Positions 28,009 through 35,314 of a stretch of 35,955 nucleotides of DNA are shown piece after piece. The DNA is from Acidobacteriota bacterium (GTDB lineage Bacteria > Acidobacteriota > Vicinamibacteria > Vicinamibacterales > UBA2999). Each line of letters starts with the position of its first letter. Positions within the stretch are counted from its first letter, which is position 1. The notes beneath the pieces were generated by a model. The model saw only the letters and a program-made list of their open reading frames with translations. It did not search any database and was not told the DNA's origin. The stretch lies in NCBI GenBank assembly GCA_027622905.1, contig JAQBVV010000020.1, positions 1 to 35,955 on the forward strand. The letters are read 5' to 3'. The translations under genes were made by a program, and so were the position numbers.

Positions 28009-28797
28009 CTACCGCTGCTCCGAGACCCGCATCAGATAATTCAGCATCTGACGCTGTTCCCGCACCTCGGCTCCGGTTATCCCATCGATCTGGCGGATAT
28101 TACGCTGGATCTGGGCGAGATCCACCTCCCGTTGCGCGTCGAGGTCCCTGACGACTTGCGCCGTTCGCAGCGCCAGCTCCCGCTGCTGTCGCTGCTCGCT
28201 CTGGTTGAGCATCGCCCGTACACGGACCAGCATCTGCGCCTCCGATATTCCGGGGGGCGTGTCGGCCATCGCCGTGGCCGTCGCAGTCCGGATCTCCCTC
28301 ATCTCATCACCGATCCGGCGCTCGAGCGCGTCCAGTTCGGCGCGCGAGGCGACGCCCCCTGGCGCCGGCGACCCGGTGAGCGGTGCAATCTCGACAGGCG
28401 CGGTCCCGCGCGGAACGCCGAGCCACAGCCCACCGGCAAAGAGCACGCACGCCGCCACGGCCTGCGCCCAGGCGGGCAAGGGCTCTTGCCACCATGCGCC
28501 AGACGGGACCAGCGTCTTCGCTGGCGCTCCGTGGAGAGCGTCCGGATCCTCTCCGGCGGACGACCTCGGCGGAACGGCCGATTCCCCCGCGATGACAATG
28601 CGGAAACCAAGCTCCGCCTCCGGTGGCGCCCACGACGCGAGATGCCCACGCGTGGACCGGAGTGCGGCCAGTTCCGCCTCACATGCCACGCAGAGCGAGA
28701 TATGCGCCGCGATCCTCACACGGTCAGTTGGGTCGCACTCGTCATACAGGTAGCTCACGAGCGCCGCGTCGTCTCCGCACTGGAATCTCTCTGTCAT
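28009..28797 (-). CDS. Zinc-finger transmembrane anti-sigma factor
   Basis: The 262-residue protein has an N-terminal anti-sigma domain with the HxxxCxxC zinc motif (HISLCVAC, about residues 32-39). A cytoplasmic linker follows, then one membrane helix (about 108-128) and a C-terminal periplasmic domain rich in charged residues and heptads (about 155-260), probably a coiled coil. It should bind and hold the ECF sigma factor until an envelope signal releases it. Its ATG overlaps the sigma stop codon (ATGA), consistent with balanced co-synthesis. The periplasmic part matches no family I can name. Confidence 0.9.
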   Translation of the reverse strand: MTERFQCGDDAALVSYLYDECDPTDRVRIAAHISLCVACEAELAALRSTRGHLASWAPPEAELGFRIVIAGESAVPPRSSAGEDPDALHGAPAKTLVPSGAWWQEPLPAWAQAVAACVLFAGGLWLGVPRGTAPVEIAPLTGSPAPGGVASRAELDALERRIGDEMREIRTATATAMADTPPGISEAQMLVRVRAMLNQSEQRQQRELALRTAQVVRDLDAQREVDLAQIQRNIRQIDGITGAEVREQRQMLNYLMRVSEQR

Positions 28798-29375
28798 GTT
28801 CGTGTCACCAGCCGGGGCGTGCGCCCCGTCGCCTCAAGATGCCGCCGCAGCACCGCGAGGCCCTGGCGCGTCTTCACCGTGCTGAGCGGACAAGCCTGCA
28901 TATCGGCGATCTCCTGGAACGTCATACCGTGGTACTCCTTGAGGACGATCGCCGTCCGCTGTTCCTCTGGCAGCAGGGACATCGCCTCTTCGACAACAAC
29001 GCTGATCTCCCGCCGCGCGACCAGATCCTCGATCGACTCGACCGGCCCGCCTTCGGCGGCGATCTCTGCCGGATCGGCGCCTTCCGCCATCTGGACCGTC
29101 GGAGTACGACGCTGTCGGCGCATCCAGTCTCGACACAGGTTCATGGCGATCTGGTGCAGCCACGACGAAAACTTCGCCTGGCCCCTGAATCCCGGCAGCG
29201 ACCGAAACGCGCGCAGGAACGTTTCCTGGCACACGTCTCGTGCGTCCTCCTCCCGGCCAATCACGCGATACGCGAACGCGTAGATCGGCCGTTCCCATCG
29301 GAGGATGAGCTGATTGAAGCTCTCAAGATCCCCGCCCCTCGAACGAGCGACGAGGTCCTCGTCGGTCCACATCAT
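28794..29375 (-). CDS. ECF-type RNA polymerase sigma factor
   Basis: The 193-residue sigma factor has region 2 (about 20-88, EEDARDVCQETFLRAF and FSSWLHQIAMN) and region 4 (about 130-185, LPEEQRTAIVLKEYHGMTFQEIADM), with no regions 1.1 or 3. It is the RpoE/SigW-like type with a cognate anti-sigma factor next door. I place the start at ATG 29375, one of two adjacent ATGs, but no strong ribosome-binding site is visible. The frame opens up to 29555, where the residues match no sigma family. A palindrome lies ~30 bp upstream. Confidence 0.92.
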   Translation of the reverse strand: MMWTDEDLVARSRGGDLESFNQLILRWERPIYAFAYRVIGREEDARDVCQETFLRAFRSLPGFRGQAKFSSWLHQIAMNLCRDWMRRQRRTPTVQMAEGADPAEIAAEGGPVESIEDLVARREISVVVEEAMSLLPEEQRTAIVLKEYHGMTFQEIADMQACPLSTVKTRQGLAVLRRHLEATGRTPRLVTRT

Positions 29376-29405
29376 CAACGGCGTGTCCGGCCCACTCACC
29401 AGATT

Positions 29406-29423
29406 AGACGGCGGCTGCCGTCT
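29406..29423. repeat. Palindrome between divergent sigma and HTH-receiver genes
   Basis: AGACGGC and GCCGTCT form a perfect 7-bp inverted repeat around GGCT. It lies 31 bp upstream of the sigma ATG and 110 bp upstream of the HTH-receiver start. It may be an operator or a leader hairpin; neither is shown. Confidence 0.5.
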
Positions 29424-29518
29424 GGCGGTCTGCTGGTCGATCCTACGACAGAAGATCCAACGACGAAAAAGTGTGCAATGCCCGCTCGGAAGTTGTGCAG
29501 CCGAACCGCGAAAGGACT

Positions 29519-29524
29519 TAGAAT
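29519..29524 (+). promoter_or_regulatory. -10 element TAGAAT before the HTH-receiver gene
   Basis: TAGAAT ends nine bases before the TTG start codon. A TTGTGC lies 20 bp upstream, a poor -35. An AAAGGA at 29511-29516 sits before an out-of-frame ATG at 29523, inside this box, so the two readings (promoter versus ribosome-binding site) compete. Confidence 0.4.
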
Positions 29525-29533
29525 GACTTTGCT

Positions 29534-30136
29534 TTGCCTCCCCCACGCCAAACAAGCGAGACGTTTCTCACCACCGAGGAGGTACTTGAGTATCTTCAGG
29601 TGAATCTGCGAACGGTCTATCGGCTCATCAAAGCCGGAAAGATCCCGGCCGTCCGGGTCGGTCGCCAGTGGCGGTTCCGCAAACGTGACATCGATGCCTG
29701 GCTCGACAGCCAGGGGACCGGACCCATCGTGCCGGGCTCGGCGTCTCCCGCCGCACCCAACGGACGGACGCGGGTGCTAGTCGTGGACGACGAAGCGAGC
29801 ATCCGCGAACTGCTCCAGAAGACGCTCGCTCTGGCCGACTATGACGTCGATACAGCGGCCGACGGCAACACCGCTCTCGGGCTGCTCCGCGATTCCGAAT
29901 ACGACCTTCTCGTAGCTGACCTCAAGATGCCAGGCATGGACGGACTCACGCTCGTTCGCCAGGCCAGGCGTCTTCGCCCGAACTTGCCGGTCGTCATCGT
30001 CACAGGCTTCTCGAGCGAGTCGAGTGCCATCGAAGCGTTGAACCTGGGCGTGGCGAGCTACCTGCTCAAACCGTTCGGCGTCCCTGACGTCCTCTCAGCA
30101 GCGAGCAAAGCCCTCGGCGCCCCTGCCGCTCGTTGA
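29534..30136 (+). CDS. Excisionase-type HTH fused to a response-regulator receiver domain
   Basis: The 200-residue protein joins a MerR-like/excisionase-family winged HTH (about 11-60; FLTTEEVLEYLQVNLRTVYR, RVGRQWRFRK) to a C-terminal receiver domain. The receiver (about 79-195) has Asp129 in VADLKMPG, Asp85/Asp86 in VVDDE, and the conserved Thr and Lys (VTGFSS, LLKPF). The order HTH-receiver is the reverse of normal regulators. The only in-frame start is TTG at 29534; none of the usual ATG/GTG codons occur before the HTH. Its stop overlaps the start of the ABC-F gene (TTGA). The kinase that would phosphorylate it is unknown. The divergent sigma factor gene shares its control region. Confidence 0.85.
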   Translation: MPPPRQTSETFLTTEEVLEYLQVNLRTVYRLIKAGKIPAVRVGRQWRFRKRDIDAWLDSQGTGPIVPGSASPAAPNGRTRVLVVDDEASIRELLQKTLALADYDVDTAADGNTALGLLRDSEYDLLVADLKMPGMDGLTLVRQARRLRPNLPVVIVTGFSSESSAIEALNLGVASYLLKPFGVPDVLSAASKALGAPAAR

Positions 30137-32175
30137 TCCAGCTTTCCGACCTCACAAAATCGTTCGGCGATCGGGTGCTGCTCGATCGTGTGACGTGGCA
30201 GATCGGTGACGGCGACCGTGTCGGCCTCTGCGGGCCCAACGGCGCCGGCAAGACCACGCTGCTCAGGATGCTGGCTGGCGACGATGAACCCGACTCCGGT
30301 GCTATCGCCACGCCAACCAACCTCACCATCGGCTATCTGCCGCAGGATGGACTGAGCCACAGCGGCCGCACCGTGTTCGAGGAGGCCGCCAGCGCCTTCC
30401 AGCCGCTCCTCGATTTCAAGAACGAAATGCACGAGATCGAGCATTGCCTCGGCGACGCCTCGATACCGGAACCCGAGCACGCGGCGATGCTCGAACGCTA
30501 CAGCGACCTGCAGGACCGGTTCCGGCTTGCCGATGGCTACAACATCGACCTCCGGGTCGCCACGGTCCTGCGCGGTCTCGGCTTCGATCAGGGCGATGCC
30601 GCGCGTCCGGCGGACACCTTCTCCGGAGGCTGGCAGATGCGGATCGCCCTGGCCAAGCTCCTGCTGGGCCGACCGAACCTGCTGCTGCTCGACGAGCCGA
30701 CCAACCATCTCGATCTCGACGCGCGCAACTGGCTGGAAGGCTATCTCTCGGCCTATCCCTACGCCGTCATTCTGGTCTCACACGACCGTTACTTTCTCGA
30801 CTCGGTCGTCACCAGAATCACCGACCTCAACCTCCGAACGCTCACCGACTACGTCGGCAACTACAGCACGTACGTCGAGCAACGGGACGCCATGCTGGCG
30901 CGGCTCCGCCAGGCCAAGCGAGACCAGGACGAGGAGGTGGCGCGCGTCAGGATGTTCATCGACCGCTTCCGCTACCAGGCAACGAAAGCCTCGCAGGTGC
31001 AGAGCCGGATCAAGCAGCTCGAGAAAGTCGTCCCGATCAAGGTACCGCCGGAGCGCAAGCGGATCCACTTCACGTTCCCCTCCTGCGCCAAGAGCGGCCG
31101 GATGGTCCTCGAACTCGGCCACCTGCAGAAGGCCTACGGCGATCTGATCGTCTTCCGCGACCTCAGCCTGCACATCGAACGGGGAGACCGCATCGCGCTG
31201 GTCGGCCCCAACGGCGCCGGCAAGTCGACCCTGATGCGGATCCTCTCGGGAGAGGAGTCCGACCACGGCGGCACCCGTACGGTTGGCCATCAAGTCGTCA
31301 TGGAATACTTTGCCCAGGACGAGGCCACCCGCCTTGACCCGGCGCTGACGGTCTACCAGACACTTGAGGCGGGGTCGTCACACACGATGGTGCCTGCGAT
31401 CCGCAATATTCTCGGAGGATTCCTGTTCTCCGGCGACGACGTGTACAAGAAGGCGAGCGTGCTGTCTGGCGGCGAGCGGACCCGGCTGGCGGTCGCGCGG
31501 ATGCTGCTGCGACCGTCCAATACGCTGCTGCTCGACGAACCAACCAACCACCTGGATCTGGATTCCAAGGACGTCCTGCTGGATGCGCTCGAGGATTACG
31601 GCGGCACCCTTATCATCGTGTCGCACGACCGCTATTTCGTTGAGAGGCTCGCAACGAAGATCATCGAGGTCGGACACGGTGAGGGCACGGTCTATCCAGG
31701 CACCTACGCGGAGTTTCTCTGGCACAAGGAGAACAAGGAGCGCGCGCCCGGAACGGGAGACGCGCGTGCGCGCACCGTCCCTCGCGCGCGACCGACCCCA
31801 CCGGATCGGAAGAACGCCTCCAGCAAGCCAAAGGCGGCGAGATCGCCAGTCCCGGGCGACGGCACAGCGGCCGCGGGTCACGCTGCCCCCCAGGCTGCCG
31901 GGGCTCACAAGGACCGCAAGCGCGCCGAGGCAGAACGCCGGCAACAGCGCCGCGCGGCCGACACATTACGAAAGCGTATTTCCGAACTGGAATCGCGTAT
32001 CGCCGAGCGAGAGGAACAGGTCCGACACCTCGAAGCCGAGATGAGCGCAGACGGTTTCTACGGCGACCCGGCAACCGCCAACGCCACGATCGACCGCCAC
32101 AAGGCCCTGATGTGGGAGGTCGGCGATCTGATCGCTCAATGGGAAGCGCTTCAGGAGCATGCAGCCGAGTCCTGA
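30133..32175 (+). CDS. ABC-F subfamily ATPase, Uup/EttA-like
   Basis: The 680-residue soluble protein has two ABC domains. Walker A motifs lie at 34-41 (GPNGAGKT) and 358-365 (GPNGAGKS), signature motifs SGGWQ near 164 and SGGER near 445, and LLLDEPTNHLDLD Walker B segments in each. A long helical linker (about 240-300) joins them. The C-terminus (about 555-680) is a charged region and coiled coil, as in Uup. ABC-F proteins act on ribosomes or, for Uup, on branched DNA; there are no membrane segments. The start TTG overlaps the stop of the HTH-receiver gene, so the two are translationally coupled. The region at 545-600 is low complexity. Confidence 0.92.
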   Translation: MIQLSDLTKSFGDRVLLDRVTWQIGDGDRVGLCGPNGAGKTTLLRMLAGDDEPDSGAIATPTNLTIGYLPQDGLSHSGRTVFEEAASAFQPLLDFKNEMHEIEHCLGDASIPEPEHAAMLERYSDLQDRFRLADGYNIDLRVATVLRGLGFDQGDAARPADTFSGGWQMRIALAKLLLGRPNLLLLDEPTNHLDLDARNWLEGYLSAYPYAVILVSHDRYFLDSVVTRITDLNLRTLTDYVGNYSTYVEQRDAMLARLRQAKRDQDEEVARVRMFIDRFRYQATKASQVQSRIKQLEKVVPIKVPPERKRIHFTFPSCAKSGRMVLELGHLQKAYGDLIVFRDLSLHIERGDRIALVGPNGAGKSTLMRILSGEESDHGGTRTVGHQVVMEYFAQDEATRLDPALTVYQTLEAGSSHTMVPAIRNILGGFLFSGDDVYKKASVLSGGERTRLAVARMLLRPSNTLLLDEPTNHLDLDSKDVLLDALEDYGGTLIIVSHDRYFVERLATKIIEVGHGEGTVYPGTYAEFLWHKENKERAPGTGDARARTVPRARPTPPDRKNASSKPKAARSPVPGDGTAAAGHAAPQAAGAHKDRKRAEAERRQQRRAADTLRKRISELESRIAEREEQVRHLEAEMSADGFYGDPATANATIDRHKALMWEVGDLIAQWEALQEHAAES

Positions 32176-32264
32176 TTCGCCTGATCGCCGCGACGCACTA
32201 AACCTACACTAGAATTACAGAATCGTAATCACGACGATCACACGCGACGCCGCTTTCGTCCGGT

Positions 32265-32282
32265 TCCCTGGGGTTCCAGGGA
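32265..32282. promoter_or_regulatory. Palindromic upstream site
   Basis: TCCCTGG and CCAGGGA form a perfect 7-bp inverted repeat around GGTT. It is centred about 30 bp upstream of the -24 element. It is a candidate activator binding site, closer than usual for a sigma-54 enhancer. Confidence 0.4.
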
Positions 32283-32301
32283 TTTCAGGGCTCTTAACGC
32301 A

Positions 32302-32317
32302 GGGCACAGGTCTTGCG
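32302..32317 (+). promoter_or_regulatory. Sigma-54 (-24/-12) promoter
   Basis: GGGCAC-aggtc-TTGCG matches the consensus TGGCAC-N5-TTGCW with the invariant GG (32303-32304) and GC (32315-32316) exactly 10 bases apart. It lies in the gap before the kinase gene, on the correct strand, predicting a start near 32328. Confidence 0.75.
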
Positions 32318-32405
32318 TTGTCATCCCACGTGAACGACACAGCACATGGCCGAATCGCGCCCCCACCTGCACAGCAAGGAAACACCCGTGCCGATGGCTG
32401 ATCTC

Positions 32406-32447
32406 GCGCGGATTTCGCTTCTGCGTAGCGGACCGTGGAAGTGCTCC
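32406..32447 (+). repeat. Interspersed repeat B, copy 1
   Basis: This 42-bp sequence starts gcgcggatttcgcttctgcg and matches copy 2 at 35273-35314 (minus strand) at 37 of 42 positions. It lies in the predicted leader of the kinase gene and overlaps the first codons of the longest open frame, which argues for the later ATG at 32495. Confidence 0.7.
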
Positions 32448-32494
32448 ACCTGGCGGGGGTGGACGGCCTGCGGTTTCTCGGGAGCGACGCGCTC

Positions 32495-33646
32495 ATGAAA
32501 TCCGCCCGAGCCGGCGCGACGCCAGCCGAAGAGACGTCAGCCGATACTGGCCCACCCGCCACCCGCGGTGGCGTCGACGACGCGTTTTTCCGACACACCG
32601 TGGCGGGCATGCGAAACGGCGCCCTGGCCCTGACGCGGGACGGCATCTTGACCCTCATCAACGATGAGGCATACCGGATATTCGAAATCTCTCCAAACCC
32701 CGCCGACATAGGGAGCTCAGCTGACGACGTACTGGGCGCTCAGCCGGAGGTCGTTCGCCTGCTGAACGGCGTGTTCGCGCTGCACCAGCTGCCAAACCGG
32801 GCGGAATTGCAGCTGCGCCCGTCCGGGAAGGTCATCGGATACACGCTGGGGCTGGTCCGCAACGACGAGGGGGCGGTCATCGGCGCGTCGATGTTCTTCA
32901 GGGATCTGACGCGCGTCGAGCAACTTGAGGAACGGGAACGCTTGCGTGACCGGCTCGTCGCCCTCGGCGAGATGGCCGCGGCGATTGCGCATGAAGTGAA
33001 GAACCCGCTGGCGGCGATCGAAATCATGGCAGGACTGCTACGGCGCAAGCTCGCCGACGCCCCGGACAGCCAGTCAATCCTGACCGACATCATCAAAGAG
33101 GCCAAGATGGCCAACGCCATCGTGCAGGAAGCCCTTGAATTCGTGCGACCGATACGGCTGCAAGTCGAGCGCACGGCAGTTGCCGAAGCCGTCCACTCGG
33201 CGGTGCAGCTTGCCGACACCAAGGCGCGGCGCGGCGACATCCATCTCGAGGTCACGTTGCCGGACGACCTTCCAGAAATCGAGGGCGACCAGTATCAGTT
33301 GACGCAGGTCTTCACGAACCTGTTGATGAACGCCTACGAGGCCATGGAAGGCGAAGGGCACGTCACGATCACGGCACGGGCGATCCGGCTGGATCACGAC
33401 TCCGAGACGCGCGATGGGGTGAGCCTCGAGCTCGCCGATGATGGGCCGGGTATGGCGCAGGACGTCGCCGACCGGGTCTTCAACCCGTTCTTTACGACCA
33501 AAGCCAGGGGCTCGGGCCTGGGCCTGGCGATCGTCCGCCGGATCGTGGATGCGCACGACGGCAGCATCGACTTGAAGAGTGCACCGGGGCAGGGAACGCT
33601 CATTCGCGTCACCCTTCCGGTGCGCGGCAACGAAGAGGGGACATGA
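32495..33646 (+). CDS. Soluble PAS-domain sensor histidine kinase (NtrB-like)
   Basis: The 383-residue kinase has no membrane helices. A PAS domain (about 40-145) precedes the catalytic core, with His166 in IAHEVKNPLAAI, N-box NLLMNAYEAM, G1 DDGPGMA and G2 GSGLGLAIV. It resembles NtrB-type cytoplasmic kinases and should act on the NtrC-type regulator that starts one base after its stop. I chose ATG 32495 because GGAG lies ten bases upstream. A GTG at 32435 extends the frame by 20 residues, but those codons overlap repeat B. Confidence 0.92.
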   Translation: MKSARAGATPAEETSADTGPPATRGGVDDAFFRHTVAGMRNGALALTRDGILTLINDEAYRIFEISPNPADIGSSADDVLGAQPEVVRLLNGVFALHQLPNRAELQLRPSGKVIGYTLGLVRNDEGAVIGASMFFRDLTRVEQLEERERLRDRLVALGEMAAAIAHEVKNPLAAIEIMAGLLRRKLADAPDSQSILTDIIKEAKMANAIVQEALEFVRPIRLQVERTAVAEAVHSAVQLADTKARRGDIHLEVTLPDDLPEIEGDQYQLTQVFTNLLMNAYEAMEGEGHVTITARAIRLDHDSETRDGVSLELADDGPGMAQDVADRVFNPFFTTKARGSGLGLAIVRRIVDAHDGSIDLKSAPGQGTLIRVTLPVRGNEEGT

Positions 33647-33647
33647 C

Positions 33648-35078
33648 ATGGGACGGATACTGATTGCGGACGACCACGACTCGCTTCGCCGGGGCCTCGC
33701 GCAGGCGCTGACCGAGGCCTCACACGAGGTCGAGGAGGCCAACAACGGCAACGTCGCCATCCGGAAGCTCCACGAGGGTTTCTTCGACATCGTGGTGAGC
33801 GATCTGAAGATGGGTGGGAGCACCGGCCTGGAGGTCCTCAAGACCGCCAAGTCCCTTCACCCGTCAACCTCCGTCATCGTCATGACTGCCTTCGGCTCGA
33901 TCTCCACCGCGGTCGAAGCAATGAAAGCTGGCGCCTTCGACTACGTCCAGAAGCCGTTCGAAGTCGAGGAGATGGAGGGCAAGATCGGCAAGGCGCTCGA
34001 GATGCGCCGGATGCAGCATCAGATCGACTATCTGCGCCACGCGCAGGGCGGCATCTACGACTTCGACCGCTTCATCGGATCAAGCGGCGCGCTGGCCACG
34101 GTGCTCGGCGTGGTCCGCAAGGTGGCCAGAAGCAACGCCACCGTTCTGGTCCGTGGCGAGACCGGCACCGGCAAGGAATTGATCGCCGGCGCCGTGCACC
34201 ATAACTCTGACCGTGCGTCGAAGAACTTCATCAAGGTCAACTGCGCGGCTCTGCAGGAGAATCTGCTGGAATCGGAACTGTTCGGCCACGAGAAGGGCGC
34301 CTTCACCGGTGCCGACAAGCAACGCATCGGCCGCTTCGAGCAGGCTGACGGCGGCACGTTGTTCCTCGACGAGATCGGTGACATGAGTTCCAACACGCAG
34401 GCCAAGATCCTCCGCGTGCTGCAGGAACATGAGTTCGAGCGGCTGGGTGGCACACGCACCATGAAGGTCGATGTCCGACTGATCGCCGCCACCAACCGCG
34501 ACCTGACGACCATGGTGGAGGCCGGCACCTTCCGCGACGACCTGTATTACCGGCTCAACGTCGTCGCCATCGAGATGCCGCCGCTCCGCGAGCGAAAGGA
34601 AGACGTGGCGGATCTCGCCGCGTTCTTCATCAAACGATACTCGGGCGAGTTGAAAAAGAAGGTCGCCGTGCTCGAGCCCGAGGCCTTGAAGCTGATGATG
34701 CGCTACCAGTGGCCCGGCAATATCCGCGAACTGGAGAACGCGATCGAACGCGCGATGCTGCTTGCCGAGGGTACGCGTATTTCCGCCGCCGACCTTCGGC
34801 TCGGCAACACGGCGGGATCGAGTGGGCCTCGGGACACGACGTCCATCGTCAAGATCCCACCGAACGGCGTCCCGCTGGAGGACATCGAGCGGATGGCCAT
34901 CATCGAAGCGCTGAAGATGACGAACTGGGTGCAGAAGGACGCAGCCGAGATGCTCGCGATCAGCCCTCGTGTCATGAACTACAAGATCAAGGTGCTCGGC
35001 ATCGAGCTGCCTCGTGGGCGCAACTCCCAGGCGCAATCGCAGGCACGGGCGGAGTCGGCGGCGCAGGTCAGCGCATGA
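33648..35078 (+). CDS. NtrC-family sigma-54-dependent response regulator
   Basis: The 476-residue activator has a receiver domain (1-115, Asp52 in VSDLKMG, Lys in VQKPFE), an AAA+ domain (about 145-380) with GETGTGKE, an intact GAFTGA loop and GTLFLDE, and a Fis-type HTH near 425-455. A Gln/Ala/Ser-rich tail ends it. The ATG lies one base after the kinase stop. The operon has a sigma-54 promoter, so the regulator may activate its own operon. Its other targets are not visible in this window. Confidence 0.95.
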   Translation: MGRILIADDHDSLRRGLAQALTEASHEVEEANNGNVAIRKLHEGFFDIVVSDLKMGGSTGLEVLKTAKSLHPSTSVIVMTAFGSISTAVEAMKAGAFDYVQKPFEVEEMEGKIGKALEMRRMQHQIDYLRHAQGGIYDFDRFIGSSGALATVLGVVRKVARSNATVLVRGETGTGKELIAGAVHHNSDRASKNFIKVNCAALQENLLESELFGHEKGAFTGADKQRIGRFEQADGGTLFLDEIGDMSSNTQAKILRVLQEHEFERLGGTRTMKVDVRLIAATNRDLTTMVEAGTFRDDLYYRLNVVAIEMPPLRERKEDVADLAAFFIKRYSGELKKKVAVLEPEALKLMMRYQWPGNIRELENAIERAMLLAEGTRISAADLRLGNTAGSSGPRDTTSIVKIPPNGVPLEDIERMAIIEALKMTNWVQKDAAEMLAISPRVMNYKIKVLGIELPRGRNSQAQSQARAESAAQVSA

Positions 35079-35189
35079 TCGCTTCGAAGGCGTAGCGAGC
35101 GGCGCGCGGAGAAGGTGACGTGAAGTCTGACGCCTCCTTCGCCACGTGGCCGCTCGAGAACCGATCCACGTCGCAATCAGACGACTAGC

Positions 35190-35240
35190 GCGTTTTTCGA
35201 TTCGGTGGCGACCGAAAAACGCGGGAAAGCACTTTTCGAA
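35190..35240 (+). repeat. Interspersed palindromic repeat A, copy 3 (truncated)
   Basis: The first ~50 bp match the reverse complement of copies 1 and 2: gcgtttttcg (35190-35199), cgaaaaacgc (35213-35222) and cttttcgaa. The rest of the element is missing. It is 111 bp after the NtrC stop and, like the other copies, points away from the upstream gene with the gcgtttttcg arm first. Confidence 0.7.
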
Positions 35241-35251
35241 TGCAGACGAAC

Positions 35252-35268
35252 TTTTACCACGGGCTGCT
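35252..35268. repeat. Inverted-repeat arm left of the CHRD gene
   Basis: ttttaccacgggctgct matches the reverse complement of 35891-35908 with a single one-base gap. The two arms enclose the CHRD gene and its upstream region. Confidence 0.4.
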
Positions 35269-35272
35269 CGGG

Positions 35273-35314
35273 GGAGCACCTCGACAGTCCGCTGCGCAGA
35301 AGTGAAATCCGCGC
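35273..35314 (-). repeat. Interspersed repeat B, copy 2
   Basis: On the minus strand this 42-bp sequence begins at the last base of the CHRD stop codon with gcgcggatttcacttctgcg. It is 37/42 identical to copy 1 at 32406-32447. Confidence 0.7.

Larger units (their letters stand above)
32176..32494. other. Intergenic control region of the kinase/NtrC operon
   Basis: This 319-bp gap contains a palindrome (32265-32282), a sigma-54 promoter (32302-32317) and repeat B copy 1 (32406-32447) in the predicted leader. I see no gene and no clear terminator for the upstream ABC-F gene. Confidence 0.65.
35079..35313. other. Intergenic region with truncated repeat A and repeat B
   Basis: This 235-bp gap separates the convergent NtrC and CHRD genes. 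It holds repeat A copy 3 (35190-35240), one arm of an inverted repeat (35252-35268) and repeat B copy 2 (35273-35314). No gene or canonical terminator was seen. Confidence 0.65.

Noticed and set aside
27940-29603. Long plus-strand frames over the anti-sigma and sigma genes
   Set aside because: Shadows of two confidently identified minus-strand genes; Arg/His/Pro-rich with no domain.
32435-32494. GTG start at 32435 for the soluble kinase
   Set aside because: The extra 20 codons overlap interspersed repeat B, and ATG 32495 has a good ribosome-binding site.
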